This document shows positions 1 to 16,347 of a DNA stretch of 64,000 bases, in pieces; the first letter of the stretch is position 1; each line of letters opens with the position of its first letter. The translations under genes and the position numbers were made by a program. Source of the stretch: Panulirus ornatus (Eukaryota; Arthropoda; Malacostraca; Decapoda; Palinuridae); the NCBI RefSeq assembly GCF_036320965.1, contig NC_092250.1, positions 10,877,600 through 10,941,599 on the forward strand. Reading direction: 5' to 3'. The notes below the pieces were generated by a model. That model was not told the origin of the DNA and did not search any database. It was given only the letters and a program-made list of their open reading frames with translations.

Positions 1-2020
<2,020 letters not shown>

Positions 2021-4114
2021 TACGTCCACACACGCAAATATACATACCCACACAGCTTTCCATGGTTTACCCCAGACGCTTCACATGCCCTGATTCAATC
2101 CACTGACAGCACGTCAACCCCGGTATACCACATCGATCCAATTCACTCTATTCCTTGCCCTCCTTTCATCCTCCTGCATGTTCAGGCCCCGATCACACAA
2201 AATCCTTTTCACTCCATCTTTCCACCTCTAATTTGGTCTCCCACTTCTCCTCGTTCCCTCCACCTCCGACACATATATCCTCTTGGTTAATCTTTCCTCA
2301 CTCATTCTCTCCATGTGCCCAAACCATTTCAAAACACCCTCTTCTGCTCTCTCAACCACGCTCTTTTTATTTCCACACATCTCTCTTACCCTTACGTTAC
2401 TTACTCGATCAAACCACCTCACACCACACATTGTCCTCAAACATCTCATTTCCAGCACATCCATCCTCCTGCGCACAACTCTATTCATAGCCCACACCTC
2501 GCAACCATACAACATTGTTGGAACCACTATTCCTTCAAACATACCCATTTTTGCTTTCCGAGATAATGTTCTCGACTTCCACACATTCTTCAAGGCTCCC
2601 ATGATTTTCGCCCCCTTCCCCACCCTATGATCCACTTCCGCTTCCATGGTTCCATCCGCTGCCAGATCCACTCCCAGATATCTAAAACACTTTACTTCCT
2701 CCAGTTTTTCTCCATTCAAACTTACCTCCCAATTGACTTGACCCCCAACCCTACTGTACCTAATTACCTTGCTCTTATTCACATTTACTCTTAACTTTCT
2801 TCTTTCACACACTTTACCAAACTCAGTCACCAGCTTCTGCAGTTTCTCACATGAATCAGCCACCAGCGCTGTATCATCAGCGAACAACAACTGACTCACT
2901 TCCCAAGCTCTCTCATCCCCAACAGACTTCATACTTGCCCCTCTTTCCAAAACTCTTGCATTTACCTCCCTAACAACCCCATCCATAAACAAATTAAATA
3001 ACCATGGAGACATCACACACCCCTGCCGCAAACCTACATTCACTGAGAACCAATCACTTTCCTCTCTTCCTACACGTACACATGCCTTACATCCTCGATA
3101 AAAACTTTTCACTGCTTCTAACAACTTGCCTCCCACACCATATATTCTTAATACCTTCCACAGAGCATCTCTATCAACTCAATCATATGACTTCTCCAGA
3201 TCCATAAATGCTACATACAAATCCATTTGCTTTTCTAAGTATTTCTCACATACATTCTTCAAAGCAAACACCTGATCCACACATCCTCTACCACTTCTGA
3301 AACCACACTGCTCTTCTCCAATCTGATGCTCTGTACATGCCTTCACCCTCTCAATCAATACCCTCCCATATAATTTACCAGGAATACTCAACAAACTTAT
3401 ACCTCTGTAATTTGAGCACTCACTCTTATCCTCTTTGCCTTTGTACAATGGCACTATGCACGCATTCCGCCAATCCTCAGGCACCTCACCATGATTCATG
3501 CATACATAAAATAACCTTACCAACCAGTCAATTATACAGTCACCCCCTTTTTTAATAAATTCCACTGCAATACCATCCAAACCTGCTGCCTTGCCGGCTT
3601 TCATCTTCCGCAAAGCTTTTACTACCTCTTCTCTGTTTACCAAATCATTTTCCCTAACCCTCTCACTTTGCACACCACCTCGACCAAAACACCCTATATC
3701 TGCCACTCTATCATCAAACACATTCAATAAACCTTCAAAATACTTCCTCCATCTCCTTCTCACATCACCACTACTTGTTACCACCTCCCCATTTGCGCCC
3801 TTCACTGAAGTTCCAATTTGCTCCCTTGTCTTACGCACTTTATTTACCTCCTTGCAGAACATCTTTTTATTCTCCCTAAAATTTAATGATACTCTCTCAC
3901 CCCAACTCTCATTTGCCCTCTTTTTCACCTCTTGCACCTTTCTCTTGACCTCCTGTCTCTTTCTTTTATACATCACCCACTCAATTGCATTTTTTCCCTG
4001 CAAAAATCGTACAAATGCCTCTCTCTTCTCTTTCACTAATAATCTTACTTCTTCATCCCACCACTCACTACCCTTTCTAATCAACCCACCTCCCACTCTT
4101 CTCATGCCACAAGC
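2021..4114 (-). mobile_element. RTE-like LINE copy 2, subfamily A, both ends truncated
   Basis: Minus-strand copy from the middle of the 3' UTR (cacacgcaaatatac region, hairpin missing) back to the linker between endonuclease and RT ([15 protein letters not shown]), where it is cut off at (TA)n. It differs from copies 1 and 3 by scattered substitutions only. Confidence 0.88.
2114..4114 (-). pseudogene. LINE endonuclease-RT linker and RT with two nonsense mutations
   Basis: The frame reads from [20 protein letters not shown] through the basic linker ([17 protein letters not shown]) into the RT palm and C-terminus, ending at the subfamily A stop (2,114-2,116). Two stops interrupt it: an Arg codon AGA changed to TGA at 3,179-3,181 in the AYDRVDR block, and a Trp codon changed to a stop at 2,228-2,230 in GRPNWRW. 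The FADD box is kept. Both lesions are point changes with no frameshift, which fits a recent loss. Confidence 0.85.
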
Positions 4115-5668
<1,554 letters not shown>

Positions 5669-5800
5669 CGTATATATACCTACAAATACATACATATACA
5701 TATCGACATATGCACATATGCATGCATATACATACACATACACATGTACATATATACATATGTACATATTATACTTGTTTGCCTTCATCCATTCCTAAAC
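5669..5800 (-). mobile_element. Decayed LINE 3' UTR fragment (subfamily B type)
   Basis: A tatatac/acatac-rich stretch followed by cttgtttgccttcatccatt resembles, in the minus orientation, the long TATG-rich 3' UTR of subfamily B seen at 61,480-61,580 and 32,690-32,830. Match judged by eye only. Confidence 0.45.
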
Positions 5801-6202
5801 ATACATTTCAGTGAGGCCTGCAATACCAAGGATAATCCTACAAAACTGGTCTTTTCCTAATGCGTTTATTGACTGGGTCATGTGGAGCAGCATGACCACT
5901 GTCCTCATGCCGTACAAATGACTCGCTGTTCACTTCATTCCATATTACACTTGAGCACGTCTGCATCACTATTCTTAATGATAAAGATTGCCTAGATTTG
6001 AATTTCGTATTTTCTCTAACTCCAGTAAAAATCTTTATAGTTTCTCTCTGCATCTCCCTTTATCTCATTGTTATTTGGATATTCAATGCAGTCTTCATGC
6101 ATCCTTCAACCCTTCAACCAGTTTATCTTTAACATATATATATATTTTTCTCCCACAATGCTTCTGTTCCATTCACATCAATACTTCTCTGATGTCAAAT
6201 TA
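5801..6202. other. Unassigned sequence
   Basis: No repeat family or protein-like frame recognised. Short open frames here have no family features. The stretch ends at the telomere-type repeat. Confidence 0.5.
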
Positions 6203-6268
6203 TCCTAACCACCTAACCTAACCTAACCTAACCTAACCACCTAACCTAACCTAACCTAACCTAACCTA
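6203..6268. repeat. Interstitial (CCTAA)n telomere-type repeat
   Basis: About 12 units of CCTAA (TTAGG on the other strand) with one or two CCTAACCA interruptions. TTAGG is the common arthropod telomere repeat. The block is short and embedded in unrelated DNA, so it is interstitial and not a chromosome end. Confidence 0.93.
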
Positions 6269-6337
6269 GAAATGGCGCTAGAGAGTTTATCGGTCGTGGC
6301 TGTAGCCAGAGCTTTAGTCACCCTGACAATTGACAAG

Positions 6338-6440
6338 CCTAACCAACCAACCAACCAACCAATCAACCAACTAACTAACTAATCAACCAACCAGCCAAGC
6401 AACCAACCAACCAACCGACGACCCAACCAACTAACCAATC
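6338..6440. repeat. AACC/AACT tetranucleotide-type repeat
   Basis: Imperfect AACC repeat with AACT, AATC and AGCC variants, 70 bp from the CCTAA block. It may be a degenerate relative of that block or an independent microsatellite. Confidence 0.88.
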
Positions 6441-6961
6441 GTTCTTCTGTTCTGTCACTCATAATGGAAAATGATGGTTACTGAAGAAATTCCTGATTAG
6501 CCAATTATTCACCTTGATTCCGCATAAGAAAATGATTGCCAGATCTAACTTTCCTCCGCGTATGTGGGATTGTTCTTCATAATCGAAAATTTCAGTGTCA
6601 AATTTTTAATAAAGCTTCACCATACATGATTATTAAACTACCAGAGGATTCATCGAACATTAACACAGCAAACTTAAACACCAGGATCATGTACAATCAA
6701 GTTATCAACGTCAAGTCTCTTTTGATATACACAAATATTAACAATCCTCCATTAAGATTTCCCGAGGACGTTTGAGACACAGACCTTCAGACCCATTTTA
6801 ATTCAGCATTCCATCATATATTTCATTAGTTGATGAATAAGTTACTATGCTCCCTGCACCTCACATAATAGTATAGAGGAAGATGTACATACATGTTCCC
6901 TAAACATAAATTCCTCACTATCCAAGAGAAGGCTATCACTGTCCCCTGTTTACATACGTGA

Positions 6962-6964
<3 letters not shown>
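6441..6964. other. Unassigned AT-rich sequence
   Basis: A 79-codon open frame (6,536-6,775) shows no motif and has AT-rich composition. I cannot support a gene. Confidence 0.5.

Positions 6965-7034
<70 letters not shown>
6965..7034. repeat. (GA)n microsatellite
   Basis: Uninterrupted GA run of 70 bp, about 35 units. Its complement, (CT)n, lies 475 bp downstream on the same strand. Confidence 0.98.
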
Positions 7035-7036
<2 letters not shown>

Positions 7037-7506
7037 GCGACCTCTTATCTTAAACTTTTAACTTAAGATATTCAACCCAAGTTAATATTAAGCTTGTTGC
7101 ACAATATCTTGAGGATGTTTCTCCAGTTCTGGAACCATCACCACTCTCATGTCGACACTTGTGAATGCTGCCGTCAAGGAAAGTATACTGTTACACTTCA
7201 TCACCATTCTGCTTTATTTTCATCCAGTTTCAAAAAATCGTGTCTTCGAGAACGAGTAATTACCCTTTTCATAGATTTGACCTCCATCAGAAGTTTGAAT
7301 TTCTTTGTTTTTGCACAAACGAATTATACAGAGCCACCGAATTTGCCATTTACCTTATCAACGACCCTCCCTTTAGCTCTTTTTTGATGTTTTAATATTT
7401 GCACCACCTTTTTTTTTGTGTGTGTGTGTCATACTGAACGTGGTGTTCTGTTCTCTCTTCTCCCACTCGTTCTCTTTCTCAGGGTGAGTTGTTGTCTTCT
7501 CTGCAT

Positions 7507-7508
<2 letters not shown>
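7035..7508. other. Unassigned spacer between (GA)n and (CT)n
   Basis: No gene recognised. Open frames that run into the (CT)n encode Ser-Leu or Arg-Glu dipeptide runs and are products of the microsatellite. Confidence 0.5.

Positions 7509-7564
<56 letters not shown>
7509..7564. repeat. (CT)n microsatellite
   Basis: CT run of about 56 bp, complementary to the (GA)n at 6,965-7,034, so single strands could pair across the spacer. Confidence 0.98.
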
Positions 7565-7566
<2 letters not shown>

Positions 7567-7699
7567 CTTTTCCTCCACCTCCACCCTTGTCGGCAACACA
7601 TAGTTGTGGCTTCTCGCTCGTTTTTGCACATCCGTGATCTTGCATTATGCGCCACGGCGCCACAGATACAACCTCACAGCACCAAAGCATTGCCTGGAT

Positions 7700-10600
7700 A
7701 TTGATTCACTTTCGCTGTCATAGCCGTGGATTCTGATTCATTTCCATTGTCATGCTCATGGATATGATTCACTTCCATTGTCGTACTCATGGATAACGAC
7801 TCACTTCCACTGTCATATGGATAATGATTCACTTCCAATGTCAGTGTCATGGATAATTATTCACTTTCGCTGTCATAGTCGTGGACTAATTCACTTCCAC
7901 TCTCATGCTCATGGATAATGACTCACTTAAACTGTCATACTCATGGATAATGACCCACTTCCACAGTCATACTCATGGATAAGGATTCACTTCCACCGTC
8001 ATACTCGTAGGTCTGATTCCCTTTCACTGTCATACTCATGGATAATGATTCACTTCCACTGTCATATTCAGGGATAATGATTCACTTCCACTGTCATAGC
8101 CGTGGATAATGACTCACTTCCACTATCATACTCATGGATAAAGACTCGCCTCCACTGTATTCATGGGTAATGATTCATCTTCACTGTGATACTATTGGAT
8201 AATAATGACTCACTTTCACTGTCATACTCATGGATAATGACTCACTTCCACTGTTATACTCATGGATAATGATTCACTTCCATTGCCATTCTCGTAGATC
8301 TGATTCACTTTCACTGTCATACGCAAGGATAATGATTCACTGCCACTGTCATAGTCGTGGATTGATTCACTCCCACTGTCATATTCATGGATAATGATTC
8401 ACTTCCACTGTCATATTCATGGATAATGACTCACTTCCACTGCCATAATCATGGATAATGATTAACTTCCGCTACCATACTCGCAGATCTGATTCACTTT
8501 CACTGTCATGCTCATGGATACTGATTCACTTCCACTGTCATACTCAGGGATAATGATTTACTTCCGCTGTCATAGTCGTGGATTGATTCTCTTCCACTGT
8601 AATATTCATGGATAATGATTCACTTCTACTGTCATACTCACAGATAAGGACTCACTTCCACTGTCATAAGAATGGATAATGATTCACTTCCACTGTCATC
8701 CTCAAGGATAATGATTCACTTCCACTGTCATACTCATGGATAATGACTCACTTCCACTGTCATACTCATGGATAATGATTCACTTTCACTGTAATACTCA
8801 TGGATAATAACTCACTTCCACTGTCATACTCATGGATGGTACTGACACTTCTAATGTCATACTCGTGGATGATGATTCACTTCCACTGACATACACATGG
8901 ATGATGACTTACTTCCACTGTCATACTCATGGATAATGACTCACTTCCACTGTCATATACGTGGATAATGACTCACTTTCACTGTCATACTTATGGATAA
9001 TGACTCACATCGACTGTTATATTCATGGATAATAATGACTCACATCCACTGTCATATTAATGTACAATGATTGTCTTCCTTCGTCATACTCATGGATGAT
9101 AACTCACTTCCACCGTCATACCTCACACTGTCATATTCATGGATAAGAATGACTCACTTCCACTGTCATACTTGTGGATAATGACTCACTTCCACTCTCA
9201 TACTCATAGATAATGACTCACTTCGACTGTCTTACTCATGGATGACTCATTTCCACTGTCATACTCATGGATAATGACTCACTTCTACTGTCCTACTCAT
9301 GGATAATAACGACTCACTTCCACTGTCATACTCATAGATATTGACTCACTTCCACTGTCATACTCCTGGATAATGACTCACTTCCACTATCATACTCGTG
9401 GATAATAATGACTCTCTTCCACTGTCATGCTCGTGGATGATGATTCACTTCCATTGTCATACTCGTGGATGATGATTCACTTCCACTGTCATACTCATGG
9501 ATAATGATTCATTTCCACTGTCATACTCATGGATAATGACTCACTCCCACTGTCATACTCATGGATAATGACTCCTTTCCACTTGCATACTCATGGATAA
9601 TGACTCACTTCCACTGTCATACTCTTGGATAACGATTTACTTCCACTGTCATACTCATGGATAATGATTCACTTCCACTCTCATATTCATGGATAAATAA
9701 TGACTCACTTCCACTATCATACTCATGGCTAATGACACTTTCGCTGTCATACTCAGGAATAATAACTCACTTCTATCATACTCAGGCATAATGATTCACT
9801 TCCACCGTCATACTCATGGATAATGACTCACTTCCACTGTCATACTCGTGGATAATGATGAATCTCTTCCACTGTCATACTCGTGGATAATGATTCACTT
9901 CCACTGTCATACTCATGGATAATGATTCACTTCCACTGTCATGCTCACGGATAATGACTCACTTCCACAGTCATACTCATGACAATGACTCCTTTCCACT
10001 TGCATACTCATGGATAATGACTCACTTCCACTGTCATACTCTTGGATAACGATTCACTTCCACTGTCATACTCATGGATAATGATTCACCTCCACTCTCA
10101 TATTCATGGATGAATAATGACTAACTTTTACTGTCATGCTCGTGGATAATGATTCACTTCCGCTCTCATACTCATGGATAATAACGACTCACTTCCATTG
10201 TCATATTCGTGGATAATGATTAATTTCCACTGTCATACTCTTGGATGACTCACTTCCACTGTCACACTCATGGATAATAATTTACTTCCACTGTATTACT
10301 CATGGATAATGACCCACTTCCACTGTCATCTCATGCATAATCACTCACTTCCACTGTCATCCTCATGGATAATGACTCACTTCCACTGTCATACTCGTGG
10401 ATAATGATTCACTTCCACTATAATACTCATGGATAATGATTCACTTCCATTGTCATACTCTTGGATAACGATTCACTTCCACTGTCATACTCATGGATAA
10501 TGATTCACTCCCACTCTCCTATTCGTGAATGAATAATGACTCGCACTCATTGTCATGCTCGTGGATAATGACTCACTTCTACTGTCATAATCATGGATAA

Positions 10601-11527
10601 TGACTCACTTCCACTGTCATAATCATGGATGATAATGTCTCACTTCCACTATCATACTCATGGGTAATGACGCACTTCCACTGTCATACTCATGGATAAT
10701 AATGTCTCACTTCCACTGTCATACTCGTGGACAATGATTCACTTCCACTGTCATGGATAATGACTCACTTCGACTGTCATGTTAATGGATAGCTCACTTC
10801 CACTGTCATACTCATGGATAATAATGACTCACTTCCACTCTCATATTCATGGATAATGACTCACTTCCACGATCATGCTCATGGATAATGACTCACTTCC
10901 TCTGTTATACTCAGGGATAATGATCCACTTCCACTGTCATACTCATGGCTAATGACTCACTTCTACTGTCATACTCGTGGATAATAATAACTCTCACTAT
11001 CATACTAATGGACAATGACTCACTTCCACGGTCATACTCATGGATAATGACTCACTTCTAGTGTCATACTCGTGGATAATCATTCACTTCCACTGTAATA
11101 CTCATGGATAATGACTCATTTAGACTGTCATACTCGTGGATAATGATTCACTTCCAGTGTCATAGTCATGGATAATGGCTCACTTCCAGTGAAATAATCA
11201 TGGATGATAATGTCTCACTTCCACTGTCATACTCGTGGATAATGATTCACTTCCACTGTTTTACTCATGAATACATAATGACTCACTTCCACTGTCATAC
11301 TCATGGATAGTGATTCACTTCCACTGTCATACTCATGGATAGTGATTCACTTCCACTGTCATACTCATGGATATTGACTCAGTTTCACTGTCATACTCGT
11401 GGATAATATTTCACTACCAGTCACACTCATCGATAATGATTCACTTCTGTCAAACTCATAGAAAATGACTCACTTCCACTGTCATACTCATGGATTGTGA
11501 CTCACTCACTTCCACTGTCATACTAAT
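7700..11527. repeat. Minisatellite, unit about 32 bp, roughly 120 copies
   Basis: A 3.8-kb tandem array. The unit is built from ATAATGACTCACTTCCACTG followed by TCATACTCATGG. Frequent variants: TGACTCA or TGATTCA; CTCATGG or CTCGTGG; an extra ATA or AATA; occasional loss of half a unit. There is no open frame on either strand. Copies differ from one another by several bases, so the array is not freshly amplified, although some neighbours are identical. It begins after TTGCCTGGATATTGATTCAC and ends at the unknown ORF near 11,527. Confidence 0.95.
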
Positions 11528-12073
11528 CGTGTGTGTTTCCAGAGAGATGGCATCGATAACCACCTCGACACTCCCTGCGTCCTGCTTCAGAAATACATTT
11601 CTGATCGGGAACGTCTCAAGACTCGTCAAGGTTGCGTTTTTCTTTTCACTCCGGACCTCATGTCGCCTCACGCAAACGACTCTATTGTCGTCGAGAAGGA
11701 TATCACCATCCATGATCATGAGGGGCATAGGAGGAATATCATCACAGTAAAATTTTTCCTTGTCTCGAGGCGTCATCACTGCCATGTTCTTAAAAATCCT
11801 TTTCACGTCATGGACTTGACTGCCTCGTGCCCAGCCACTCAGAGGATGCAATGCGTCCTCCATTAAGCAGTGGCTCAGACTCCGTCTCTTGCCAGCAAAA
11901 TCTGCTTCTGGAAAGATACACCTACATCATTTGGAAAGCACAACTATCTTTCCCGAGCAGTTCTTGCCACCCGAGTTCACCCTGGCGTTAACCTAGTGTC
12001 GAGGGTTCGTTCGACCAGCCTCCTGCATCTGGCTCCCAGTTGTGATCTTTCTTGCATTCATCGGATGGAATAA
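11456..12073 (-). pseudogene. Broken unknown ORF abutting the minisatellite
   Basis: A minus-strand frame reads from about 12,073 to the array with two in-frame stops (around 12,004 and 11,925); the longest open part is 135 codons (11,863-11,456). Its composition is protein-like, with charged and hydrophobic residues interspersed (pieces such as MAVMTPRDKEKFYCDD, PPMPLMIMDGDILLDD, SVEVVIDAISLE). The last 25 or so codons are minisatellite sequence, so the original 3' end is lost. The plus strand is also open for 111 codons after a splice-acceptor-like tgtttccag, which makes strand choice uncertain. I do not recognise the family; a remnant of a large DNA virus or another mobile element is possible but unproven. 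Confidence 0.35.
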
Positions 12074-12576
12074 TCCTCTGCCTCTTATCTTTCCTCGTCT
12101 CATCCCTGTCATTTTGTCACCTCCCTCCTCCATTTTTTTCTTGTCATTGATAACCACCAACTGAAATCTTTCTTCCTCTCTCATAGTTCTTGGATCCCGA
12201 CCATCTACCTAGGTTTTGTAAGTCTGATTGTGAGGGATCGTCATTTATGTTATTTTACTATCCCACTCGACCCAAAACCTTCGTCGATATTTGTCTTTCA
12301 CGAATTGCCTTCGGCATACTGGGGGAATATTAAAATGTGTGATAACTGAGGCGTTGTCAATAGGCCTTTGTAGATATATCCTTTCCAAACAGGAGCTCAA
12401 ACGAGACTTCTTTTAGATTGAGACTGTGAACTCTTCGGCTGATATTGCTCAATTCTCTCGTCAACTAGAAATATTAAAAGTTCTTGACAAGACATTGAGT
12501 CGGCGGTACTGAAACTGAGAGTTAGTATCTCTTGATACGTTAAGTTGCGCAGTCATTGCTTACGTGAGCATTCCTG
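12074..12576. other. Unassigned sequence
   Basis: No gene or repeat recognised between the broken ORF and LINE copy 4. Confidence 0.5.
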
Positions 12577-13465
12577 AACTCTTGTGGATGAGAGCGCTTG
12601 GGAAGTGATTCTGTTGTTCGCTGATGATATATCGCTGGTGGCTGATTCGGGTGAGAAACTGCAGAAGCTGGTGACTGAGTTTGGTAAAGTGTGTGAAAGA
12701 AGAAAGTTAAGAATAAATGTGAATAAGAGCAAGGTTATTAGGTACAGTAGGGTTGAGGGTCAAGTCAATTGGGAGGTAAGTTTGAATGGAGAAAAACTGG
12801 AGGAAGTAAAGTGTTTTAGATATCTTGGAGTGGATCTGGTAGCGGATGGAACCATGGAAACGGAAGTGAGTCACAGGGTGGGGAAGGGAGCGAACGTTCT
12901 GGAAGCGTTGAAGAATGTGTGGAAGGCGAGAACGTTGTCTCGGAGAGCAAAAATGGGTATGTTTGAAGAAATAGTGGCTCCAACAATGTTATATGGTTGC
13001 GAGGCATGGGCTATAGATAGAGTTGTGCGGAGGAGGGTGGATGTTTTGGAAATGATATGTTTGAGGACAAAATGTGGCGTGAGGTGGTTTGATCGAGTAA
13101 GTAATGGAAAGGTAAGAGAGATGTGTGGTAATAAAAAGAGTGTGGTTGAGAGAGCAGAAGAGGGTGTGTTGAAATGATTTGGTCACATGGAGAGAATGAG
13201 TGAGGAAAGATTGACCAAGAGGATATATGTGTCGGAGGTGGAGGGAACGAGGAGAAGCGGGAGACCAAATTGGAGGTGGAAGGATAGAGTGAAAAAGATT
13301 CTGAGCGATCGAGGCCTGAACATGCAGGTGGGTGAAAGGTGTGCAAGGAATAGAGTGAATTAGAAAGATGTGGTATACGGGGTCGACGTGCTGTCAATGG
13401 ATTGAACCAGGTTAAGAGAAGCTTCTAGGGTAAACCATGGAAAGTTCTGTGGGGCCTGGATGAGA
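12577..13465 (+). mobile_element. RTE-like LINE copy 4, subfamily B, both ends truncated
   Basis: Plus-strand copy starting at the [12 protein letters not shown] region of RT and ending in the early 3' UTR (ggggcctggatgagag). It lacks the hairpins and lacks (TA)n on either side, unlike most copies here. Moderately diverged, so older. Confidence 0.9.
12584..13375 (+). pseudogene. LINE RT C-terminal half, interrupted
   Basis: The frame starts just before the catalytic box, which reads FADDISLVADS in place of [11 protein letters not shown]. It continues through [24 protein letters not shown] and [12 protein letters not shown] Trp codon changed to TGA ends the open part at 13,177, before FGHMERM; the same frame continues to RNRVN, where a second Trp has become TAG. 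Remnant only. Confidence 0.82.
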
Positions 13466-16340
13466 GTATTGTAAGAATTTCAATAAGTGTCAGTCACCAA
13501 ATCAATCTTATTGTTTGTCTGAATAGTCTGATATCCATCAGCGCCATATTTAATGGCATATTATTTTCATAATGACTAAAATATCACGACAGAAACATGT
13601 CCGCGGTCAAGGCCTTCTCGGGTCAATAGGAAAAATATGTATAATGAACCTCATCAGGGCTCCTCATGTGTCTGGAGGTCTGACTTTAAAGAATTCATAT
13701 GACGAGAAGGAGGCATCATAACAGCCTATCCTCGAGAGGCCTGTTTCCACATAGATACTGTAGGAAGCAGCAGCCAAACACGTGCCGAGGGCAAAACCAT
13801 AGGTGCTGGGGATAGACGTAGACAGCTCACGAGAGCAGTGGCCAAAATGATACCTATAAGGTAGCAGCATCATCGCGATGTACGTAGGGGAAACTTGAAG
13901 AGAGGTAATGCCAGGAGGATTAATGAAACGGAAGGCTTTTGACTTTGCCCTAAGTAAAGGAGTGATAGATGATGGCGTATGTGTCATTCTAATATGTTTG
14001 TTGTGAACTGATATCATCTTTATTCATGTTCACTGTCTGTTGTAGACCTGATTTATGAAAAGACAGTTAGGACATACAAAATAGACCCCAGTACCATACT
14101 AATCCCTACATGATTACCCAAAATACCATCTGTATTACTCCCCTACACTAGTAACCATATCCTGAATTGGTTTAAAGTTCCTGCAACCACAATGTATTCT
14201 CACAGCTTCAACCACTAAGCAACGAGAGTATTGATGGTTAGTATCTGCAGGGAGTTGCCTGATATTGTTTTCTGTATTAACGTTTAAGGTTTGTTAGGAT
14301 AACACCTGTGAGGAAGGCATAAAAGACGATGTCTCATTATTTTGAACTTTCATTACTTTTTTACAAAATCTTATTATCCCGCAATTAGTATCTTTAAGGT
14401 CTTGTATCATTGTGGTAGAATTAAAATTTCTCCATTAGTCATTATCAGTTGTGCAAATCCATGATACATGTGAGGCAGAGCTTCCACCAAGCCATACAGT
14501 TGAGGCTATATCCATCCTGGACGTAACATTCAAATCCATTCTTTTTTTGCGATAAAGGAAATGTCCAGCATATTTTGAAACAGAATAGAATGATGTTTGT
14601 TGATGCGAAGCCAACCCATCTATAGTCGCTCAAATGGCTTCTTTCTATAACCCAGTACGTTTACAGAATACCTAGTATGTGATTTCTGTCGGCATTTATT
14701 ACATCTGTTGCGCGAAAAATTGTCATGATTAAAAAGAGGGAATTTATTCCACACTGACGCGGAATGGGATCCGACAGTTCCATTTCAGTCGCTGATGCGC
14801 AGTTGTTTTTTTTTTTGGCGGACGATATTCCTCAGTCGGCGGTCCTGCTGTAAACACAGTGGAGGTAAACAAACATTTCCTCTACTAAAATTCACTTTCT
14901 CTAACAACTCTTGCCCCCTCCCCCCTTGGAAGGGACTTTTCTATCATCATTCATTCATTGAGCAAACATTTGGGAACGGGTTCGATGAAATGTCCCAACA
15001 CGACTTATGTTGGGACAGGTCTGGTGAGCGTAAATATGAGACAAATGTACTAATGATTATGGTACCTCCTCTTTATAGTTATTTCCAACGAAATATGAAA
15101 TATCAGTAAAACATTATTTATGACGAATGACAGGAAATGTCACTAGCACTTAATATCAATAGCAATCAAAATAGCAGCATCGTTCTACACACGGTATAAA
15201 AATGTATTTTCTGGTAGGTGTGAGATGAACTTGCAAACACGACTGATGTCTGTCATGGTATGGTTGTTAAGCGTAAATGTAGGACAAACTTCCTAATGAT
15301 TTTGGTACCTCCACTTTATAGTTATTTCCATCGAAGAATGAATCAATAAACCATTTATTACGGTAAATGGCAGGAAAAGTCGCTAGCAATCGATGTATTA
15401 CATTTTCATGAAAGCTGGGCTACTAATGAAAGGCCAGACCAATAGGCATTTCTCAGAATCCTTAAATCTTTGTGTCATATTCTTTCACACTGCCAGTGTT
15501 TACGTCCACAGACGTAATCAGAATCCACATTACATAATCTTAGCAATACACTTATTACTATTTACTAATCATTTTCGCAAAGTTACCCATGTAATTATGA
15601 TAGAAAATAGATATTTATTTTTTTCATGTTACAAACGGAACCAAAGAAATTTCGGAAATGATTGTCATACGTAATGCTTGTTTAGGCATTGGTTCAGTGG
15701 CTTCGTGCAAGTCCTAAGACAAGGCAATATTCCCAGTTCTACCCAGACCGTGCATGGAGACAGAGTTGAGGACCGTGTGCAGATTGTGTGTAGTATGTGA
15801 CGTGCAAAGGGACACTTAAATGTCACCATATTACTGACCCATACCTCTGTAGTGTTGTTTTGCCGCCGCAAGTGCATTGTGTTTCCTTAATTCACGTGAA
15901 AATTATTGTGCACGTGATACATTTAAGACAAAACCATTAGATCAAGTGATACATGACAGACTTTCAGACCTGCTCCCAGTGAAACAATGATATATTTTTG
16001 TTACGAAGATCAAGTGATACTAATTTGACTGGGTTGTAGAAAGGTTGATTTTGTGTGTAACTTCAGCCCTTGTGTGGCTTAGTGATTAGTGAACAGTTTT
16101 GGAAATAATAGTTTATCATTGTAGTATACCGTGACTGGTGATCATTCTAAGTGATGGTGAGAACATGGGAAAAAAATAATAGTGAATGTAACGATTAGCG
16201 AAGTGATGAAACATCGCGATATACAGTAATAACAAATGACTGAAGTGTAATACAACCTACAGAAATTATATACGTAACCCTAATGTAGTGTGATTATCAG
16301 GAAAATTTGAAAAAGGATTAACTTCTTGCGAGTTTCGAGT
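13466..16340. other. Unassigned sequence, nearly 2.9 kb
   Basis: No recognisable gene or known repeat. A minus-strand 117-codon open frame (14,017-13,664) and adjoining frames look weakly protein-like, with hydrophobic stretches and many stops. They could be an old transposon or pseudogene, but I cannot name it. Two short related blocks near 15,010-15,100 and 15,260-15,330 share gtgagcgtaaatatgagaca-like and tttggtacctcc-like words, suggesting a local duplication of about 250 bp. Confidence 0.4.
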
Positions 16341-16347
16341 CTCCTGA

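Noticed and set aside
6203..6268. A chromosome end
   Set aside because: Only about 12 telomere-type units, with unrelated sequence on both sides.
7373..7704. Ser-Leu and Arg-Glu repeat proteins near 7.5 kb
   Set aside because: They are translations of the (CT)n microsatellite.
7700..11527. A CRISPR array
   Set aside because: The units are tandem with no unique spacers, the copies are degenerate, and the context is eukaryotic.
13664..14017. A membrane-protein exon on the minus strand
   Set aside because: Hydrophobic residues are present, but continuing the frame in either direction meets many stops and no family motif could be identified.
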